Source of the DNA: Gnetum montanum
Taxonomy: Eukaryota; Streptophyta; Gnetopsida; Gnetales; Gnetaceae
Assembly (NCBI GenBank): GCA_015680685.1
Contig: MNCI01012628.1
Location: 1,082,044 to 1,146,043 of the forward strand
Direction of reading: 5' to 3'
Length of the DNA stretch: 64,000 bases
This document shows, in pieces, positions 58,861 to 64,000 of this stretch. How positions within the stretch are numbered: position 1 is the first letter of the stretch; the number at the start of each line of letters is the position of its first letter. A program made the position numbers and the translations under genes. The notes beneath the pieces are model-generated. The model was not told the DNA's origin, ran no database searches, and worked only from the letters and a program-made list of their open reading frames with translations.

Positions 58861-60345
58861 GAGCCCTTACACTATCGTTTGTATTTCCCATCAGCTTTAT
58901 TGTAGTCCACCTCAGTCATGACTAACACGTTTTGTTATATGGCAAACACCACTGTTAACACTGCAGGACCTTCCTTGATTTGGCTGGAACCATGGGCTGA
59001 GACCCCTAACAAGCTTACGTTCATGCAGGGGGATGTCAACGACATGATCGGTCGTCTCAAGCAAGTCGATCCAAAAGTGGGTAAGTAAAGTAGCTACGCT
59101 AGGCTTTTAACTTGCTACGCTAGACTTCTTGAGTTGCCAAACTTTGCTATGCTAGTGTGACTAATGCATTTTTTATGTGATAATAGCCTCTCACCTCAAG
59201 TGGGATCTAAAACAAGCATTGAAGCTGGACATTGTGCCTACATTCCCACCTGAAGTAACCAAGGTGCCTCATCACATATATGACAAGGCTAGCAAATGTG
59301 CATTGCACTCGGCATGCTCCTTATGGTACTATAGGCGCATGAATGAAGACCTATGGAAACGGGTCCAGAGGCAAGAGAAAGAAAAGGCCAACCTGACTGC
59401 CGAGGTGGGAGACCTCCATTCTAGGAATGAGTTTCTCTTAGCCCGTGATACCAATAATGGTAGTTGGCACATGACCGTCATAGATTATCTGAGATATTGG
59501 ATGGCTGTGCGACACAACAACAAGGCCACCTAAGAAATAATTGAGTAGTGGATGCAGATGGACTTATTGGCTCAGAAGAACCAAGACTAGAAGGATTATA
59601 ATGCTAGAGTTTACGAGTGGGGGTAGTCCCAAAAGAATCACAAGCATATGTATAAACTAGAATGTGCCACCTATCATAAATAATACCAGGATGCTTCAGT
59701 AAAGTTGTATACTCATAAAGCATTCCTGGATGCCATCGGTGCTTCTAAGGCATATAACAAGTTTATGTAGCAACTGATGGTTAGTGAATCACCTAAGCGG
59801 AAAGTGAATCTTCCCACAGGTGAGACCGCCACTACCTCCTTTTCTCTGGGACCGCCGAGATGGATGGCCATCGAAAAGGAGAAGGTTGTTGCAAATGCTG
59901 AATCGAGCGATAGGCACTAGGTGGATATTATAGAGGAGGAGGTCTAGCACCACCTCGGGATCAGATTAGATCGCATACCCCCGAGACAGATGCGGGGTCA
60001 TCTCAGGTTACTCACTTTCTACAATGCAACGATTTATGTTTTTCTACCCTTTGTGTATAACTTAGCTAACTACTTCCTTTTTGGTGGTACAAATTCTGAA
60101 TGAAGAAGCAGGGCCTCTAGAGGGTGGAAATGATGATGCGGAAGAAGGTAATGCAAAGGGAGATTGTGCAGGGGAAGATGATGCATGACAACAGGGCTTT
60201 TGATTTTTTGTATTTTTGTAAAACTGTTAAAAACATTATTTAAGTGGAATTTTGAATGAAAAAATGAATTTTGGCAAGATCGGTGTTATTTGTTTACACT
60301 TTATCTATGTGATCTATTTTTATGTTTTGTTTTTGTTTTTTGTCT

Positions 60346-60617
60346 TAGTTTTAGGCCATTTCGGGCCATCACTAGTTTTAGGCCATTTCGAGCCATGCCT
60401 AGTTTTAGGTCATTTCGGGCCATGTGGTAATGTAAACAAAAGAAATATTTTTGCTAGTTTTAGGCCTTACTGGGCCACATGTAGTTTTAGGCCATTTCAG
60501 GCCATGTGTGGTTTTAGGCCATTTTGGGCCATGCATAGTTTTAGGTCATTTCGGGCCATGCGTAGTTTTAGGCCATTTCAGGCCATCGCGACTATATAGT
60601 TTTAGGCCATTTCGGTC
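60346..60617 (+). repeat. 27-bp tandem repeat downstream of G
   Basis: About nine units of TAGTTTTAGGCCATTTCGGG plus CCATGCG at 27-base spacing (60346, 60373, 60400 and onward), with one 50-base interruption (60427-60455) containing GTAAACAAAAGA, which also flanks the array on the right. Each unit contains the inverted pair GGCC..GGCC. The open frame through it is a by-product. Confidence 0.9.
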
Positions 60618-60806
60618 TAGGGGTGTAAACAAAAGATATGTTAACAGTTTAAAAAGGTAAGTTGGTGTACCTAGCATAAATGGATGGATGCGAAGTAAAC
60701 AAAGGATAAATATACAAAGGATGTTAGCTGGGCAAGAAGCAGTGGGGTTGCTACGCTATGCATAACTACTTTATGACCCATCGTGGATTGGGTGAGGCGT
60801 AAGGTC
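60618..60806. other. Short unassigned stretch before F
   Basis: Contains GTAAACAAAAGA-type repeats and one GCTACGCTATGC word as in the E LTR and the introns of G. It may be the 3' flank of G. AGGTC just before 60807 is the candidate target duplication of F. Confidence 0.35.
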
Positions 60807-62319
60807 TGAAACACCGTGAAAATTACGGGTCAGCCTCAGGCAAAGGATCGCAATTCAAGCAAGAGCGCATTCCACCTTCGTTCCAGGACAAGTTTACGCT
60901 CTATTACGCATGGCAGCGTGATGCGTGTAATAAGCTCCAAAATAGTCAAAGGCAGAGTCTAAAGAATCGCAACAGTTTGACGCTTTTCCTCCCGGCGCAT
61001 GCATAACTTGTTTTTATGCTCGATACGCAGCGGTGCGTATCATTGCGTATGTTATCATTCAAGTTGCTCATCATTTTACACTTCATACGCGCAGCTACAT
61101 AGTGAGCGTAAGGCATACATTACTTACGCTTCGTCACGCATGGCCGTGTGGTGAGCGTAAGTTATACATTGCTTACGCTTTATCGCGCACAGCTGCGTAG
61201 TGAGCGTAAGGCATACATTACTTACGCTTCGTCACGCACGGCCGCGTGGTGAGCGTAATTTCTACATTGCTTACGCTTTATCGCGCACAGCTGCGTAGTG
61301 AGCGTAAAATTGCACATTGCTTACGCTTCATTACGCGCAACTGCGTAGTGAGCGTAAAGCAACTATGAGCTTATTGCTTTTACCAGATTACGCTCATATA
61401 CGCAACGCAATGCGAATGAGTGTAATCCAGCCTGAAAACAATTAAAGCACGCTCAACACTTGCTTACTTCTCACACGCACAACACGCAAACAAGCGTGTT
61501 GTGCGTAGTCACAGTCTAACTTAAAAGATCATGCCAGCAGGGCCCGCAACATCCGGAGCCCACATCATCAAGGTTGCGCCTTCTCCGCGAAGTGTCACGG
61601 CCTATAAATACCCCAGTTAACAAAGATACAGAGGTTGGCAAAAATTCGGGTTAGCAAAAACTCAGAGAAGCAGAAAATCATATTTCTGGACACCAGAGCA
61701 CTTAGCACTTTGGAGCAGAAATACAAAGAACAGCGCTTTGGCAATAAGGGACATCATCACCTTACAGCCGAAGAAGAGTACAGATTTGAGCACCGGTGAC
61801 AGGAGCAATCTTTCTACTAAAGAGACTTTATCGATCAGATACAGTTGATCGATAGACGTCGAAGCTTGGCCTGCCTTGCATCTCAGCTTAGCCCACGAGG
61901 TAGATCAAACTTCTGTTCAGACCGTTTTGCTTGTTGTTTTGTGCTTGTTCCACATCCTGTAATCGGGGATTCCCCAGTGTAATTTCTCACACGAAATATA
62001 CATTTGTAAGTCAAAGCGTGGATCTTGAAGCTACGTGTTTCTCTTTTGCCAGCCTCTTTTCATCGTGTTTAGCATTATCGCCGTCGCGATCCGATCACAT
62101 CGCTTTCCCTTTGTTTTACGGCCCCTCGAATCATATCGCTTTCTTTTATGCATTTTACATTGTTTTACTGACCCATAAGTCCCTGTCTGATCGACAAGAC
62201 CGTTCAGGGCACCGCGGATTCATTTTTCCAGCATAGCCCTCGCGCGGATCCGTGGCTAAAACTGTGTACGCCGGAATATCGGTCGGTATTTCCAGCTGCC
62301 GACATTTTTTGTCGTTACA
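60807..62319 (+). repeat. 5' LTR of element F (1513 bp)
   Basis: TGAAACACC to GTCGTTACA. It contains the 49-base array (61083-61365), a TATA box CCTATAAATACCCC (61601-61614) and repeated CACGCACAACACGC/GCGTGTTGTGCGT palindromes (61478-61508). The transcript start would be near 61640. Confidence 0.85.
61083..61365 (+). repeat. 49-bp tandem array in the F LTR
   Basis: GTGAGCG recurs at 61102, 61151, 61200, 61249, 61298 and 61348, spacing 49, 49, 49, 49, 50. Units alternate between GCAGCTGCGTAGTGAGCG and GCACGGCCGCGTGGTGAGCG, giving a 98-base super-unit. Each unit carries AGCGTAA and TTACGCT in inverted order, able to fold as a hairpin. Confidence 0.93.
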
Positions 62320-62325
62320 GTTTTC

Positions 62326-62343
62326 TGGCGCTAGAAGGAGGGC
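62326..62343 (+). other. Primer-binding site of element F
   Basis: TGGCGCTAGAAGGAGGGC six bases inside the LTR. The form TGGCGC..., 18 bases, right behind the LTR, is typical of a primer site; I do not assign the tRNA with certainty. Confidence 0.7.
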
Positions 62344-62508
62344 CTTCAGGCTCCGATCCGAATATTTCGGGTAACCCTGTTAGAGATCCATACCCTAAAC
62401 CATAGACGTAATACCTCTAGGGAAGTCTACGATTAATCGCGTGGTATAGATCGGTCGCAAGGACGATTTCTTTGAAATCCTACAGGGTAGAAAGCCTTTT
62501 GTGCGTTT

Positions 62509-62600
62509 GTTGCCAGCCATTCGCTTTTAGATCCGATCTGTTGCCAGCCATTCGCTTTTAGATCCAATCTGTTGCTAGCCATTCGCTTTTAGATCCGATT
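62509..62600 (+). repeat. 31-bp triple repeat in the F leader
   Basis: GTTGCCAGCCATTCGCTTTT plus AGATCCGATCT begins at 62509, 62540 and 62571 with two or three differences among copies. It lies just before the gag ATG at 62628. Confidence 0.93.
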
Positions 62601-62627
62601 ATCAGTCACTCTTCACTTCATTGATCA

Positions 62628-64000
62628 ATGGATTCTTTTTACCCAAACACAACCGCCATGGTTACCCTCGATCTGGGTGTTGCGCCTGTCAATCCTACGG
62701 TGGCTACAGGACCAGCTCCTGGTGCGACGGGACCCCAAGGACCGTTGCGCCGATCATTGAGGCTTCAGGGGAAAGAGCCTATCTTTCCGGCCATAACCCC
62801 TGAAGAATACAATTTTATATGTGTTAAGATCCAGGCGAGGCTGGCTCTTAGCCGAGCCGAGCGGGAGGCAAAGCGAAACTTTGAAGCGCTCCATCGAGGG
62901 GGTCATGATTTTAAGCCAACGGCNACTCTTAGCCGAGCCGAGCAGGAGGCAAAGCGAAACTTTGAAGCGCTCCATCGAGGGGGTCATGATTTCAAGCCAA
63001 CGGCCTATGACATAATCCCCTTGACCGAGCACCAACATGAAATTATGGCACAGTTGGTCATGGCCAGAGGCTAGGCTTCACAACCTGTGGCGGAACCCCA
63101 GCGTGAGGAAGAGGCAGAGGACGAATTCGCGGCCATGTCAGAACATTCGTTCCATACTCTGCTGCTCCACACGCAAGAAGATCCGTTGTTTCCTTTTGAC
63201 GGAGAGGCAGCCTCTCTTAACCCAGCTGCAACCGCGCAGGCACAACTTTCTGGCTTCTCGCTAGCCCAGGCGCAGCCGTCTGGGTGGCAAACATAACAAC
63301 TGCGCCATGACGTAGGGGTGGGTCCGTCCCACCACGCACTCGGCATCCCGGCGGTGATCCCGGCGACCACCGCGTCTCAGTTCATCCCTCAGGTACAGGC
63401 TCGCACTGTACCGACAACTTGCTCAGCGCAAAGGTTTCTGCCCCCGCCGACTCAGCAACATCCTGTAACCGTACCACAGCAAACTTTTGTTCAATACCCT
63501 GCAACAAGTCAGTGGACCGATCCGGCTGTGCAACAATACCCACCTGCGGTTTACGATGCACAGCCTTCAGTTACACCTGCGGCACAATTTTCGCAGGTGC
63601 TTCCTCGATATACTTACCATTATCCTGCGCAGCAGGCGGGAGTTAACTTCTCGTCTCAGACCGGTGGATGGAGGCCTTCGCAGGCTCCCCAACTTGCAAG
63701 AATCCCTACTCCACCAGCGGTTAGCCAACCACCTCCTGCATTTCAGTTTCCTAGGGCTACCCTTCCAGTCCAACCTCCTGCTCGTGTCCCTGCTGCACAA
63801 ACACCTCCCTTAACACGTCTAGATCAAGCGTTCCAGCTTATCCAGACGCTTACCGAGGAGGTGCGATGTCTCAAGACCGCTGGGTCTAATACCATTCAGA
63901 TCATGGATTTCTATCAGGATGATCCGATCAATCCAGCGGTCCCCATGCTGTCGTTGCCTCCAGGGATGTCCCTCCCACATTTTACCAAGTATAATGGGGA
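62628..64000 (+). pseudogene. gag of element F (runs off the right edge)
   Basis: One frame from MDSFYPNTTA (62628) to SLPPGMSLPHFTKYNG at the edge, interrupted only by TAG at 63072 and TAA at 63294, both C-to-T type changes. The N-terminal part is basic (RRSLRLQGK). The middle is rich in Pro, Gln, Ala and Tyr (63420-63810). LDQAFQLIQTLTEEV and LPPGMSLPHFTKYNG lead into the Retrotrans_gag core of Tat elements, which lies beyond the window. An 81-base duplication with an N interrupts the N-terminal part without shifting the frame. Confidence 0.85.
62845..63003 (+). repeat. 81-bp direct duplication around the single N
   Basis: CTCTTAGCCGAGCCGAGC begins at 62845 and again at 62926. The copies are nearly identical (G/A at one site, T/C at another) and meet at the N at 62924. 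The length is 27 codons. Confidence 0.95.

Larger units (their letters stand above)
55559..60188 (+). pseudogene. G: multi-exon accessory-like gene of a Tat-type element, decayed
   Basis: Starts MAPKKECKHLALAK at 55559, like the MAPK start of the B and C accessory ORFs. Apparent introns have good borders: donor GTAAGTTG at 55678 with acceptor TTATGCAG at 56280; acceptor TTACTAG near 56814; acceptor CTATAG near 57197; donor GTAAGT near 59082 with acceptor AATAG near 59187. Exons give an FCP1-like segment, a segment with HETNIYFKYREVDE and YTRVHGVQVILEIND (57198-57602; similar in plan to the ICGVTVNFS domain of C), helical segments (57615-58057), an acidic repeat exon, a helical exon (59187-59532) and an acidic end (EEAGPLEGGNDDAEEG). 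Stops and frameshifts make it a probable pseudogene. Exon borders are my reading. Confidence 0.6.
60807..64000 (+). mobile_element. Element F: 5' end of a Tat-type retrotransposon
   Basis: Plus strand: 5' LTR (60807-62319), primer site, leader with a triple repeat, and gag to the right edge. LTR ends match those of E, so both belong to the same wider group but to different families. F is GC-richer than its neighbours and its gag is nearly open, so it looks the youngest element here. Confidence 0.85.

Noticed and set aside
60340-60620. CRISPR-like regular repeat
   Set aside because: Units are contiguous 27-base tandem copies without unique spacers, in plant DNA.
60252-60660. Repetitive protein encoded by open frames at 60252-60660
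   Set aside because: The frames only translate the 27-base tandem repeat and have no other support.
61083-61365. Satellite or CRISPR-like array
   Set aside because: It lies wholly within the F LTR before the TATA box and has no spacers; best read as part of U3.

Overview
This window looks like plant nuclear DNA from a species with a large, repeat-rich genome. I see no host single-copy gene, tRNA, rRNA or bacterial signal. Almost all of it is explained by nested, decayed LTR retrotransposons: Ty3/gypsy of Athila-like, Tat and chromovirus type, plus one Ty1/copia-type element. A gymnosperm or another giant-genome plant would fit, but the sequence alone does not fix the species.

Layout, with letters used throughout. 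Z (1-1269, minus) is the 5' end of an Athila-like element running off the left edge; it sits in Y, a decayed plus-strand Ty3 pol. Y is also interrupted by X (2167-8288, minus), a chromovirus without reverse transcriptase, flanked by GTATT duplications and carrying a small solo LTR inside one LTR. W (9853-15776, plus) is a gag-only copia-type element with AACAT duplications. From 15782 to 17810 I see only AT-rich unique-looking DNA.

A (minus, 17811-24905 and 47029-47696) is an Athila-like element split by B (plus, 24903-47028). B was later hit by C (27326-36027, perfect ATTAC duplication) and by a solo LTR, D (37885-38689). A, B and C share one plan: LTR, tRNA-Asp type primer site, gag(-pol), an internal polypurine tract, a 2-kb spacer, then a 3' accessory ORF and the LTR. 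The spacer carries a second promoter whose short repeated motif matches the motif of that element's own LTR, and its TATA box lies about 450-480 bases before the accessory ORF. C has lost pol altogether.

E (minus, 47697 to about 54840) has a 1.8-kb LTR and a pol with two RNase H domains, the Tat signature, but no gag. A tandem array of the same unit lies on both sides of its pol. Directly to its right, a divergent plus-strand intron-containing pseudogene, G (55418-60188), starts with MAPK like the accessory ORFs. It carries a broken FCP1/NIF-type phosphatase-like domain, an Athila/Tat accessory-like domain and acidic repeats. F (60807 to the right edge, plus) is the youngest-looking element: its LTR contains a 49-base tandem array, and its gag is open except for two stops. 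An 81-base duplication in that gag contains the window's only N.

The recurring theme is that each LTR family has its own short, mostly palindromic motif array upstream of the TATA box, and that in A, B and C this motif also appears at an internal promoter before the accessory ORF.
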